Position numbers and translations under genes: made by a program
Notes under the pieces: model-generated
What the model was told of the DNA's origin: nothing
What the model saw: the letters and a program-made list of their open reading frames with translations, nothing else
The model's database searches: none
Shown here: positions 1-7,343 of the stretch, piece by piece
Layout: the number at the start of each line of letters is the position of its first letter
How positions within the stretch are numbered: position 1 is the first letter of the stretch
Assembly: GCF_041261225.1 (NCBI RefSeq)
Contig: NZ_JBGCCN010000004.1
Location: forward strand, 248,001 to 312,000
Reading direction: 5' to 3'
DNA from: Streptomyces sp. V4I8
Lineage (GTDB): Bacteria; Actinomycetota; Actinomycetes; Streptomycetales; Streptomycetaceae
DNA length: 64,000 nt

Positions 1-170
1 AGGCGCCGCTCAAGCCGCTCACATCCTTCGCCTACGCCTACCTCTACAAGCGCGGCTTCCTGGATGGCCTGGCCGGCCTGGACTACGCCCTGGCCATGAG
101 CTTCTACCGCTGGCAGATCGGGCTCAAGACGCGAGAACTCAAGGCGCGGCAGGCCCGTCGGCCCGCCTGA
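1..170 (+). CDS. Glycosyltransferase family 2, C-terminal end (partial)
   Basis: Only the last 55 codons are in the window; the frame is open from base 3 and stops with TGA at 168-170. The tail contains FAYAYLYKRGFLDGLAGLDY and then a basic end. This matches the C-terminus of GT2 enzymes of the WaaE/KdtX type, which transfer sugars to lipid-linked or surface glycans (family knowledge). The catalytic domain lies upstream and cannot be judged. It reads in the same direction as the DUF4231 gene downstream but is separated from it by about 800 bases. The call rests on the tail motif alone. Confidence 0.6.
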   Translation, partial: APLKPLTSFAYAYLYKRGFLDGLAGLDYALAMSFYRWQIGLKTRELKARQARRPA

Positions 171-187
171 CCAAGGCCCCTCCTGCG

Positions 188-538
188 GTGCTCCGGCCTC
201 GCGAGCCCAATCTGCTGATTGGTACGTATATTGGAGTAATGGACGAGTTGCAATGCTCAAGTGCTGTCTTCAACGTCGGTGCCACGCTGGGAGTTGAGGT
301 GTCCATCAACGGTGCCGAGGGAGAAGGCCCAGGGGGCGGCGGCTGGGCCGAGATCGTGCTGACCAACCTTGCAATGATGGATATAAGCGATGAGGCGGGA
401 CGCAAAGACCGTCTGGTCATCAAAGCCGGCGGCGGCATGGAGACGGCCCTGCTCGCGAACGGACTTGTGTGGGCCGGGCAGGAGCTTCTCAGACTGTCCG
501 GTGTGGGGCCAGTAGAGCCCGAAAGTTTGACTAGCTGA
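188..538 (+). CDS. Hypothetical protein, doubtful
   Basis: A 116-codon frame opens with GTG at 188 and has an internal ATG at 239. I recognise no domain, no signal peptide and no membrane segment. It contains a Gly-rich stretch (GAEGEGPGGGGW) around residue 45. No clear ribosome-binding site precedes either start: GGAG sits only two bases before the ATG. Longer frames run antisense. The composition is less GC-rich than typical neighbours, so this may be a remnant or non-coding DNA. Confidence 0.25.
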   Translation: MLRPREPNLLIGTYIGVMDELQCSSAVFNVGATLGVEVSINGAEGEGPGGGGWAEIVLTNLAMMDISDEAGRKDRLVIKAGGGMETALLANGLVWAGQELLRLSGVGPVEPESLTS

Positions 539-967
539 CTTGTCCACGGCGTGCTGGAATTCCTGAAAAACCTTCGCAACTTCCCCGCGCGGTAACCCAC
601 TTTAAATCCCGGATGGATTCCAAGCGCTGGGCTTATAGGACGAACGGAGAGATCGCCCCGGGACGGTGAGTGCGGGACCATTCCTCCGGATGGGTGACAT
701 CTTCTCTGGTAACCGGTTTGATTCGAAATGCCCTGTGACCAGCCGCTGAGTCGATGCCGAACACGGAACCTCCCACGGGCGAAGGTGACTTGACGAGTCC
801 ACCGGTGGCAGACTCCCCGCGCATGGGGACTTGGGTTCGCTGTGGTGACCGGTCGGGTCGCCGCAACAGGAACTTCGATGTATTTCGTAGTGGTCCCCGG
901 ACATTGTTCGTCACGCCCAGCAACTTCACTTGATCCACTGGGCTTTGAATCAACCTGGACGGATCCC
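539..967. other. Intergenic stretch, no gene recognised
   Basis: About 430 bases upstream of the DUF4231 gene. The frames crossing it on the minus strand are basic, low-complexity translations without recognisable domains. The plus frame continuous with the next gene (from 842) lacks a convincing start. I see no RNA gene or strong hairpin here. Confidence 0.4.
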
Positions 968-1888
968 GTGCGGCGCTCAACCGAAGTGGAAATCACTGCG
1001 CTGGAACAGGCTTACCGAGAAAAGAGCAGGGAGTTCGATCGCACTGCGCAGGCGTTAAAGGCGGAGCAGTTCCGCCAGCGGATGCACTACTTGGCTCTTC
1101 TCTGTCCGCTGACACTGGTCTGCGTACTCGGTTACACAGCGGTCGTAAGGCTCTGGACCGCGCAGCCAGAATTCACCCGTTGGGCCGGTATCGTCATCAT
1201 GCTGGCCGCCTCGGCGGCCGCGGTCAGTATGCTGGTGAATGACCGCAACAAGGTCGTTGACCTGACTTCTGAGCTTCACCAGGCACTCTCCGAGAAACAA
1301 AATGCCGCAGCCGCGCTCCCGCTGTACTCCGAGACGGCTCTGCGGTTCTACCGGGAGTCCACGCTGGAGTTGATGGAGTCCTACCGCAAGCGCGCGTCCA
1401 CCAACCGGCGCGTCAACAATGCGCTTCAGGTCCTTGTCATCGCGGGATCGATTATTGCGTCCACCCTTATTGCCCTGGACGACAGGATCAGCCCTCTGAA
1501 TCTAGCGGCCACCATCCTGACGGCAGCCGTCGGTGTCGCCGCTGGCCTGTCCGGATACTTCAAGTTCCGCGAACGAGGGTTCAACCTCCAGACCGCCACA
1601 GACGAACTGGAGAAGCACTACATCGCCGTACAGTTCCATCTCGACGAATATGAGACCGTCGATTCGTCACTCGCGCCCGATGAGGCCGAGAAGGAGCGAC
1701 TCCGACGCTTCGCGCGCTTTGTGGAAAGAATCAAGGAGGAGCAGCGAAAGCGGGAGATTCAGTTGGAACACCGGGGCTCCTCGTTCTCGCGAGGTTCCCA
1801 GACCGGGGCGGTGACCGTGGTTCGTTCCACTCCCGCGTATACGTCCTGGCCCGGCAAGGAGACACAGTCCGGGAACGGGCAGAGGTGA
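968..1888 (+). CDS. DUF4231 (SLATT-like) four-helix membrane protein
   Basis: The frame is open from 842, but the protein-like part begins near GTG 968, giving about 306 residues; the start is uncertain. Four hydrophobic helices are visible, near residues 39-60, 70-92, 153-172 and 179-198. The second pair is preceded by YRKRASTNRRVNNALQVL, the arginine-rich lead-in typical of DUF4231 proteins. A charged, coiled-coil-like tail (DEAEKERLRRF...) follows. DUF4231 belongs with SLATT-type domains, which have been proposed as pore-forming effectors in nucleotide-signalling defence systems (family knowledge; function here is inference). No nucleotide-sensor or cyclase partner is visible next to it. 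The gene upstream is a partial glycosyltransferase and downstream are IS elements. Confidence 0.55.
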   Translation: MRRSTEVEITALEQAYREKSREFDRTAQALKAEQFRQRMHYLALLCPLTLVCVLGYTAVVRLWTAQPEFTRWAGIVIMLAASAAAVSMLVNDRNKVVDLTSELHQALSEKQNAAAALPLYSETALRFYRESTLELMESYRKRASTNRRVNNALQVLVIAGSIIASTLIALDDRISPLNLAATILTAAVGVAAGLSGYFKFRERGFNLQTATDELEKHYIAVQFHLDEYETVDSSLAPDEAEKERLRRFARFVERIKEEQRKREIQLEHRGSSFSRGSQTGAVTVVRSTPAYTSWPGKETQSGNGQR

Positions 1889-1918
1889 CTGGGCACCATG
1901 AGGCCTATTCACGGGGTT

Positions 1919-2103
1919 TCACCAGCCCTTTTTGTAGAAGGTGAGGGCGGTGACGGTTTTGGCGACGAGGGGGAACTTGGCCAGGGGGCCGCGGTAGCGG
2001 GTCGCGAGGATCTTCCAGTCCTTCAGGTGTGCGATCGCTCGCTCAATGGCGGCGCGGAGGCTGCTGATGCTCCGGTTGAGGTTCCCCTCATAGCGTGGAG
2101 TCC
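1919..2103 (-). pseudogene. IS5-type transposase remnant (C-terminal)
   Basis: The minus strand reads RSISSLRAAIERAIAHLKDW and then KILATRYRGPLAKFPLV, ending TALTFYKKGW. This is the characteristic C-terminal ERAIAHLK block of DDE_Tnp_4 transposases. The frame loses homology exactly where the IS3 element begins, and the rest of the gene does not reappear beyond that element. The fragment was therefore cut and its N-terminal part deleted. Confidence 0.7.
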
Positions 2104-2119
2104 GTGATACCAGGGGAAG

Positions 2120-2458
2120 TTGAGGTTCATGGGGTCCAAGCAACAGAAGTACGACGCCGAGTTCCGTGAAGGTGCTGTACGCATCGTGATCGAGACGGGC
2201 AAGCCGATCCCGGAGGTCGCCGAGGATCTCGGAGTGCATCCGGGGACGCTGCACAGCTGGGTCTCACGCTGGAGGAGGAACGGCTCGGCCTCCTCCGACC
2301 GGCCCGCGCCCGCCGCCTCGGGCGGCCGGCTGCGGGAGGGTGAACGCGCTGAGCTGGAGCGGCTGCGCCGGGAGATGAACGAGAAGAACAAGCGCATCCG
2401 CGAGCTGGAGATGGAACGTGACGTCTTCAAACAGTGCATGGCCTTGTGGGTGAAGTAG
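2120..2458 (+). CDS. IS3 transposase OrfA
   Basis: 112 residues. The N-terminus carries a helix-turn-helix of the Tnp_1 type (KYDAEFREGAVRIVIETGKP, then VAEDLGVHPGTLHSWVSRW). The C-terminus is a leucine-rich coiled coil (RAELERLRREMNEKNKRIRE) used for multimerisation in this family. Its end overlaps orfB by 25 bases, with orfB in the -1 frame. Programmed -1 frameshifting to make the OrfAB transposase is usual in IS3 elements and fits this arrangement. It appears intact. Confidence 0.88.
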   Translation: MRFMGSKQQKYDAEFREGAVRIVIETGKPIPEVAEDLGVHPGTLHSWVSRWRRNGSASSDRPAPAASGGRLREGERAELERLRREMNEKNKRIRELEMERDVFKQCMALWVK

Positions 2459-3366
2459 CTGCCGCGGACCCGGCCCGGCTGGCCGGGGTGATCAGCGACT
2501 GCAAGGCCGAGAAGAACATTCCGCACACCACGTCCTGCCGGGTGCTGGGCGTGAGCGAGTCGTGGTTCTACAAGTGGAAGGACAGGCCTGTCACCGCCCG
2601 CGAAGTGCGGCGCGGACAGCTGGCCGAGGCCGTCCGGCGCGTCTTCGACGCCTCGGGCGGCACCTACGGCTCCCCGAAGGTGTGGATCACGCTCGTCAGG
2701 CAGGGATGGCGCGTCTCGGTGAACACCGTTGCGAAGACCATGGCCGAGCTGGGCCTGGCCGGACGGAAGGTACGCTGGCGTCGCGGGCTCACCCGCCCCG
2801 GTAGGCGGGCCGCGGCGCCGGACTTCGTGCGCCGCGACTTCAGCGCGGATGCCCCGGACCAAGTCTGGTGCGGCGACATGACCGAGATCGTCACGGGTGA
2901 GGGCAAGCTCTACCTGGCCACGGTGATCGACCTGTTCTCACGCCGCCTGCTCGGTTACGCGATGGGCGCTCGCCACGATGCCGAACTCGTCGTGGCCTCA
3001 CTGCACATGGCCGCAGCCACCCGCGGAGGCGACGTGAAAGGCGTGATCTTTCACAGCGACAGGGGCAGCGAGTACGTCTCCCGCCGGTTCAAGCGGGTCT
3101 GCCGCCGTCTCGGCGTGACCCAGTCCATGGGACGCGTCGGCTCATGTTTCGACAACGCCGTCAGCGAGGCATTCAACAGCGTCCTCAAGGTCGAATACAT
3201 CTACCGGCACACCTTCGACACCCGTACCGAGGCCCGGCTGAAGATCGCCACGTGGATCACCGGCTTCTACAACACCCGCCGACTACACAGCGTATGCGAG
3301 TACCACAGCCCGATCGACTACGAACATATGCATCGGACCGGCTCCGCCCTGGAGCTGGCCGCCTAG
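2434..3366 (+). CDS. IS3 transposase OrfB (DDE catalytic part)
   Basis: 310 residues, probably expressed by -1 frameshifting from orfA rather than from its own start. An HTH_21-type region (VRRVFDASGGTYGSPKVW) precedes the rve integrase core. The DDE triad is visible: Asp in VWCGDMTEI, Asp in FHSDRGSEY, and Glu in DNAVSEAFNSVLKVE. The typical end with YNTRRLHS and YHSPIDYE is present. No stop or frameshift interrupts it, so the element may still be active. Confidence 0.9.
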   Translation: MHGLVGEVAAADPARLAGVISDCKAEKNIPHTTSCRVLGVSESWFYKWKDRPVTAREVRRGQLAEAVRRVFDASGGTYGSPKVWITLVRQGWRVSVNTVAKTMAELGLAGRKVRWRRGLTRPGRRAAAPDFVRRDFSADAPDQVWCGDMTEIVTGEGKLYLATVIDLFSRRLLGYAMGARHDAELVVASLHMAAATRGGDVKGVIFHSDRGSEYVSRRFKRVCRRLGVTQSMGRVGSCFDNAVSEAFNSVLKVEYIYRHTFDTRTEARLKIATWITGFYNTRRLHSVCEYHSPIDYEHMHRTGSALELAA

Positions 3367-3395
3367 AAACTCTCCACACAACGAGGGGATTGACA

Positions 3396-3690
3396 GGGAG
3401 TCTGACATTGGCGATGCTGGACCCGTCGCTGCTCAGGTGGTAGTTCCACAGCTGTACGGTGTCGTTGGGACGGCAGTCTTCCAGGCGTACGTCGCGCTCG
3501 CTGTCCGCCGCCGTGATGCAAGACCCCGGGTAGAGCCTGCTCTCAAGCTGGTAGCCGTGACTGCCGGGCCAGAGGGGCGTGCGGAAATTCTCGCCGCACA
3601 CCGTGCCGCCCGTGCCTCCCGGCAGGCCGACATCGACGCTGCCCTCGCCGGCTTCCGGCAGGCGAGCTGACCGCGCGGCGGACGGTTACT
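3396..3690 (-). pseudogene. Ricin-type lectin gene, C-terminal fragment
   Basis: The minus strand reads CGENFRTPLWPGSHGYQLES and then SRLYPGSCITAADSERDV, followed by PNDTVQLWNYHLSSDGSS. The repeated Q-L-W and G-S-C-I-T pattern resembles a secreted ricin B/beta-trefoil carbohydrate-binding domain. The reading frame runs into the IS3 end at 3395 and loses its stop. No convincing start is present on the 5' side near 3690. The call is by pattern only. A second ricin-like piece, an N-terminus, lies on the same strand at 8.4-8.6 kb. Confidence 0.45.
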
Positions 3691-3724
3691 GATATCAGTG
3701 ACCACTACCTTGCTGCCGGTCGTT
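3683..3724 (+). repeat. 42-bp direct repeat, copy 1, with 12-bp palindrome
   Basis: Begins CGGTTACTGATATCAGTGAC. It contains the perfect 12-bp palindrome ACTGATATCAGT. A near-identical copy lies at 3992-4034, so the pair brackets the small Cys-rich gene. This copy lies about 40 bases before that gene's ribosome-binding site, so it could be an operator or a recombination scar. Confidence 0.7.
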
Positions 3725-3765
3725 GTGGTTTCACATGGGACAGTCCGCTCGCGAAGGAGACCCCC

Positions 3766-4131
3766 ATGGGACGTCGCAAGGTACGCCAGCAACCGATCCG
3801 TCGGCACGTCGCCGGCGAGTGTTCGGGCATCCAGTTGGACCACCGCGACGGCAGCATGTCGTGCTCGCGCGGCGTCAACTGCCCCGGTGTCGCGCTGCCG
3901 CACCGAGGATGGGCCGACTACTCCGTCTACGGCGAGTGCATGCACTGCCGCCGTGCACCGGCGCTGGGCGTTCGTCCACGGTTCCTGAGCCCGGTTACTG
4001 ACCCCAGTGACCACTACCCTTGCTCCCGGCCGTTACCGCCCCGGAGAGGCCTGCCCCTGCCCGTGCCCGGGCGCCCCGACAACCGGCGCGGCCGGGCACG
4101 CGGCGGCGGCTATTGTTCGAATGAGCAATAA
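3766..4131 (+). CDS. Small Cys-rich hypothetical protein
   Basis: 121 codons. The start is well supported by AAGGAG six bases before ATG 3766. The N-terminal 65 residues look like a real protein: basic MGRRKVRQQPIRRHVAGE, then CSGIQLDHRDGSMSC, NCPGVALPHRGW and ECMHC, giving five or more cysteines that could bind a metal. From about residue 75 the frame runs through the second direct repeat, and the tail is Pro/Arg-rich and unlike the front. The original C-terminus may have been replaced by recombination at the repeat. I recognise no family. Confidence 0.5.
   Translation: MGRRKVRQQPIRRHVAGECSGIQLDHRDGSMSCSRGVNCPGVALPHRGWADYSVYGECMHCRRAPALGVRPRFLSPVTDPSDHYPCSRPLPPRRGLPLPVPGRPDNRRGRARGGGYCSNEQ
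3992..4034 (+). repeat. 43-bp direct repeat, copy 2
   Basis: Begins CGGTTACTGACCCCAGTGAC and matches copy 1 at 3683-3724 with a few substitutions and one inserted base. The palindrome is reduced to ACTG-N4-CAGT. It lies inside the 3' part of the Cys-rich reading frame. Confidence 0.7.
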
Positions 4132-4160
4132 CTCGCTGTCGGCTCCTACCGCACCACGGA

Positions 4161-4230
4161 GGGCCGAGACGCAAGCGCGGTGATCCGGTATCCCGCGAGC
4201 GTAGCGATGGTCCGAGAAGTCCCGCGAAGG
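4161..4230 (+). repeat. 70-bp direct repeat, copy 1 (left of the phospholipase gene)
   Basis: Contains GAGACGCAAGCGCGGTGATC followed by a GGTATCCCGCG segment and a GGTCCGAGAAGTCCCG segment. A copy with about nine in ten bases identical lies at 6452-6520. The two flank the exported phospholipase-like gene in the same orientation. Origin unknown. Confidence 0.7.
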
Positions 4231-4260
4231 CCTGTGATGAGTATGACACCGTCTCAAGAC

Positions 4261-4298
4261 AGCCCTTGTGGGGCGTCGCTCGACGCCCCACAAGGGCT
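4261..4298 (-). terminator. Strong hairpin terminator
   Basis: A perfect 18-bp stem (AGCCCTTGTGGGGCGTCG and its complement) with a two-base loop. It lies 25 bases beyond the stop of the minus-strand phospholipase-like gene. There is no U-tract, as is common for actinobacterial terminators. It could work from either side. Confidence 0.75.
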
Positions 4299-4322
4299 CG
4301 GAAATTTATAGCGGCGATCACC

Positions 4323-5960
4323 TCACATGCCGGTGACGGGACCACCGCTGGTGGTGCCGAAGCCGCTGGACTCGCCGTTGTTGAAGCCTGCCGGGGCGGG
4401 GGCTGGCTGGTCCTGGGGCTGGGCCCAGGCCTGGGGCTGGTTGAGGGTCTGTGCCACCTGGCCGATGGTCTGTTTCACGGTCTGGTCGTTCTGTGCTGCG
4501 GCGGTCGGAGCCGGGTCAGCCTGGTGGTTATTCGCTTGGGCCCAGGCCTGGGGCTGGTTGAGGGTCTGTGCCACCTGGCCGATGGTCTGGTTCACGGTCT
4601 GGTCGTTCTGTGCTGCGGCGGTCGGAGCCGGGTCAGCCTGGTGGTTATTCGCTTGGGCCCAGGCCTGGGGCTGGTTGAGGGTCTGTGCCACCTGGCCGAT
4701 GGTCTGTTTCACGGTCTGGTCGTTCTGTGCTGCGGCGGTCGGAGCCGGGTCAGCCTGGTGGTTATTCGCTTGGGCCCAGGCCTGGGGCTGGTTGAGGGTC
4801 TGTGCCACCTGGCCGATGGTCTGTTTCACGGTCTGGTCGTTCTGTGCTGCGGCGGTCGGAGCCGGGTCAGCCTGGTGGTTATTCGCTTGGGCCCAGGCCT
4901 GGGGCTGGTTGAGGGTCTGTGCCACCTGGCCGATGGTCTGTTTCACGGTCTGGTCGTTCTGTGCTGCGGCGGTCGGAGCCGGGTCAGCCTGGTGGTTATT
5001 CGCCTCCTGCAGAATTCCGTTGTAAACCTGCGATGCTGACACCCTGTCGGTTTTGGCCTCGCCAATGAGTGTTTTGAGTCTCTCGCCATCCTGCACCCCA
5101 TGCTCCTTCAGGAAAGACTCCACCTGATATGTTGATCCGTGGTTGTCCTTGTCATACTGTAGGATGCTTTGGGCGGCAGGTAATACAAAATCCTGCCAAG
5201 CGTTTGGATCGGTTGAACCGGCAGACATTTTCGTCGCCAGATCCTGAACGTAACTTCGCTTCTGTTCGGTGGTCCAATCCGGGTGCTGCTGACCCAGCGC
5301 ATTCATCGCCAGGGCTATTTTGCCTTGATTTATTTCTCCATCGAATGGCGTCAGCCTGATATATTCCTGCTTGCCGCCGTGCCAGTCCGGGAAAATACCA
5401 GGGATGTCTGACGCGGCATAGGTGCCAGCCAGGTAAACCTGCTTTCTGGGCCCTCCGATGTTTTCGTCCTTCACCTCCTGGTCGAGATCCCTATCAAACT
5501 GATCCTGGGTGGCATGCCGGTAATTGAATTCATTCCAGTAGCCCGGATAGTGCTGAAGGGTGCGAGTGTTGGCGTCATGGCGAACACACGCCCGATTGGC
5601 AGCCTGTCCACCTGCGGTGCAGCCGTCATTCGACCAGTCTACGCCGTCCTTGATCAGTGACGGTTTGTCCTGGCCGGTCGGGTTGTTGAGCTTGCTCTGC
5701 TGCGTAAAGGAGCTGAGCGACGGATCGTTTATTTGGTGCCACCAGAGAGGATTCGTCCAGAAATTCTGATCGCCGAAGTGCTTCTGGCGATCCTCAAATG
5801 TAGGACCCGACTGGGCCGGTGGTAGGGATTCATCAGCCGATGCATTTGCTGCAGTGGTCAGCATGAAGCCTGCAGAAATGGGAGCGGCCAGGATGCCCGC
5901 CCTGACTGCTCGCCTCTGCTTAGCGGTCAGCGTGTTACGTGCCTTCTTGTGCCGTGCCAA
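4323..5960 (-). CDS. Exported phospholipase A2-like protein with 39-residue repeats
   Basis: 545 residues from TTG 5960, chosen because GGAGG lies nine bases upstream and the adjacent GTG frame stops at once. Residues 1-42 form a long signal peptide (ARHKK..., hydrophobic core, ANASA). A prokaryotic PLA2-like domain follows around residues 100-170: WSNDGC, then ACVRHDANTRTL with the His128-Asp129 pair that serves catalysis and Ca binding in this family, then a helix ATQDQFDRDLDQEV. From about residue 318 five nearly identical 39-residue units follow (NNHQADPAPTAAAQNDQTVK and onward to AWAQ), rich in Gln/Ala/Pro, then a Gly/Ser tail. The N-terminal half uses AT-rich codons unlike its neighbours, which suggests transfer. 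It stands alone with its own terminator. A secreted lipase or toxin role is inference. Confidence 0.65.
   Translation of the reverse strand: MARHKKARNTLTAKQRRAVRAGILAAPISAGFMLTTAANASADESLPPAQSGPTFEDRQKHFGDQNFWTNPLWWHQINDPSLSSFTQQSKLNNPTGQDKPSLIKDGVDWSNDGCTAGGQAANRACVRHDANTRTLQHYPGYWNEFNYRHATQDQFDRDLDQEVKDENIGGPRKQVYLAGTYAASDIPGIFPDWHGGKQEYIRLTPFDGEINQGKIALAMNALGQQHPDWTTEQKRSYVQDLATKMSAGSTDPNAWQDFVLPAAQSILQYDKDNHGSTYQVESFLKEHGVQDGERLKTLIGEAKTDRVSASQVYNGILQEANNHQADPAPTAAAQNDQTVKQTIGQVAQTLNQPQAWAQANNHQADPAPTAAAQNDQTVKQTIGQVAQTLNQPQAWAQANNHQADPAPTAAAQNDQTVKQTIGQVAQTLNQPQAWAQANNHQADPAPTAAAQNDQTVNQTIGQVAQTLNQPQAWAQANNHQADPAPTAAAQNDQTVKQTIGQVAQTLNQPQAWAQPQDQPAPAPAGFNNGESSGFGTTSGGPVTGM
4421..5003 (-). 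repeat. Five tandem 117-bp coding repeats
   Basis: Units begin at 4421, 4538, 4655, 4772 and 4889, each 117 bases (39 codons). They are almost identical: one unit has TGGTTC where the others have TGTTTC, giving a Lys to Asn change. The near-perfect DNA identity points to recent expansion or ongoing homogenisation, so copy number is likely to vary between strains. Confidence 0.95.
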
Positions 5961-6540
5961 CTATCTCACCCTCCTGTGTTTGGATTATTCAGGCGACCGC
6001 CGAGTTCAAGTGAAGTAACAACTCTGCCTCGGTCGTATGCGACGGTGCATCCTCGCGATATTTCATGACAGTGCATCAGTGACTGACCGGAGGCTGGATA
6101 CCCCGGGTAACACCTGCTTGTCGACACAGGGGAACATCTAGCGGGTGCGAAAGTCCAGTGACTTGGCAATTCGCTTCGTTATGCAGAAACCGGCGTGTTC
6201 CCGGTCACATCAAGAATCCCAGAACGAGAAAAGGCGGGCGGCGGGAAATTTATACGCCTCTTGTCAAAAACGAGGCCTGCGCGCCCGGCACGGCACATGA
6301 ACGGTGACGCGGCCATCCTTCGCCTGCCGAAGCATGTGGCGCGAATCACTGAGACGGTGCGGTTGGTTTCCACCTCGGAGCCCGAGCGTTGCGCCAAGCG
6401 GGACCGAAGTGAGGAGGCCACGCGTGCCCGTGCACACGTGTGCATGGACACAGGCCGAGACGCAAGCGCGTGATCCGGTATCCCGCGCGCGTAGGGACGG
6501 TCCGAGAAGTCCCGGGAAGCCCGCGACGGTAGCGACCGCC
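5961..6540. other. Non-coding stretch upstream of the phospholipase-like gene
   Basis: About 580 bases between the divergent phospholipase-like and terminase-like genes. It presumably holds both promoters. The part next to 5960 is AT-rich for this genome. It includes copy 2 of the 70-bp repeat (6452-6520) and an 11-mer GGAAATTTATA at about 6243 that also occurs at about 4300 on the other side of the gene. I recognise no coding content. Confidence 0.4.
6452..6520 (+). repeat. 70-bp direct repeat, copy 2 (right of the phospholipase gene)
   Basis: Contains GAGACGCAAGCGCGTGATCC, then GTATCCCGCG and GGTCCGAGAAGTCCCG. It is the partner of 4161-4230, in the same orientation and about 2.3 kb away. 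Confidence 0.7.
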
Positions 6541-7184
6541 GTGCGTACGGTCCGCGCCCATGACTACACGAACATCACTCAGCCCGCCCGCCGGAAGCCT
6601 CGCCGGAAGGGCCGCCCGACCCTGCTCACCCCGGCGAGGATGGATTTGCTGACCCGGGCCACGGCCGCCGGCCTCCCGGTGAAGCAGGCCGCCGACGCGG
6701 CCGGGATCGGAAGGTCCACGTTCCTGCGCTGGATGGCACTCGGAGAGGACGCTGTCGAGAGCGAGCACGGCGGCCTCCTGGACGGCGACTCCCCCAACCC
6801 GTACGCCTCCCTCTACGCGAGGGTGACCCGGGCCCGCGCCGCCGCGGTGGTCCGCGCACACGGCCACATCGAGGAGGCAGCCCGCGGCGCGGTCGTTTCC
6901 GAGACTCACCGGACGTGGACCGACCCCGTCACCGGCGAACACCGCAGCGAGAAGCGCATCCGCTGGCGGCCGACTGGCGCGCATCCGCGTGGCTGCTCGT
7001 GCGGTTCGACCCGCACCCCAAGTCGCTCGACAAGCAGCTCGACGAGGAAGAGGCCCGCATCCGCCGAGCGCGGCGAGACGCCGATGGAGCGCGCGCTGCC
7101 CCCCACCTCCAGGACCTCGCGGCCTGCCTGCAGAAGACCCTCGCGCAGTACCAGCAGGAGGACGGCAGGACCACCCAGGAGTGA
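6541..7184 (+). pseudogene. Phage terminase small-subunit-like HTH protein, frameshifted
   Basis: From GTG 6541 the frame reads GRPTLLTPARMDLLTRATAA, then a helix-turn-helix (VKQAADAAGIGRSTFLRWM). The layout of an N-terminal HTH, a short linker with YASLYARVTRARAAAVVRAH and a C-terminal W-R-A-S-A-W segment is that of phage terminase small-subunit-like proteins. Near 6970 the frame breaks: RIRWRPT is in one frame, while DWRASAWLLVRFDPHPKSLD continues one base out of phase and ends with TGA at 7184. Restoring one lost base would give a protein of about 215 residues. No terminase large subunit follows. This is a phage or integrative-element relic. Confidence 0.5.
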
Positions 7185-7343
7185 CCCGGGCTCCGAGTTG
7201 CAAGAGATGTCACGTCCGCCGAACTTCCGCATGGCTGCACACCCCCGTCCTCGGTGAGGCCGGGGATGCACAACCGCCGCCCTGACGGGCGTGATCGTTC
7301 CGATCACACCTTATGCATTACGAATGACCCAGGATGCGTCAGT

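Larger units (their letters stand above)
2104..3395 (+). mobile_element. IS3-family insertion sequence
   Basis: The element carries overlapping orfA/orfB genes. The ends are judged from TG at 2104 and CA at 3395. The terminal repeats are imperfect; both ends share a GTTG...GG core. No target duplication is visible, and the flanks belong to different genes (a transposase remnant on the left, a lectin remnant on the right). A deletion probably followed insertion. Ends may be off by a few bases. Confidence 0.7.

Noticed and set aside
3437..3670. 77-codon plus-strand frame ending in an Ala/Arg-rich helix
   Set aside because: Competes with the lectin-like minus frame, which has a much more protein-like Cys/Trp/Tyr pattern.
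4421..5003. CRISPR array
   Set aside because: The 117-bp units are contiguous, without spacers, and lie in frame inside a secreted protein gene.
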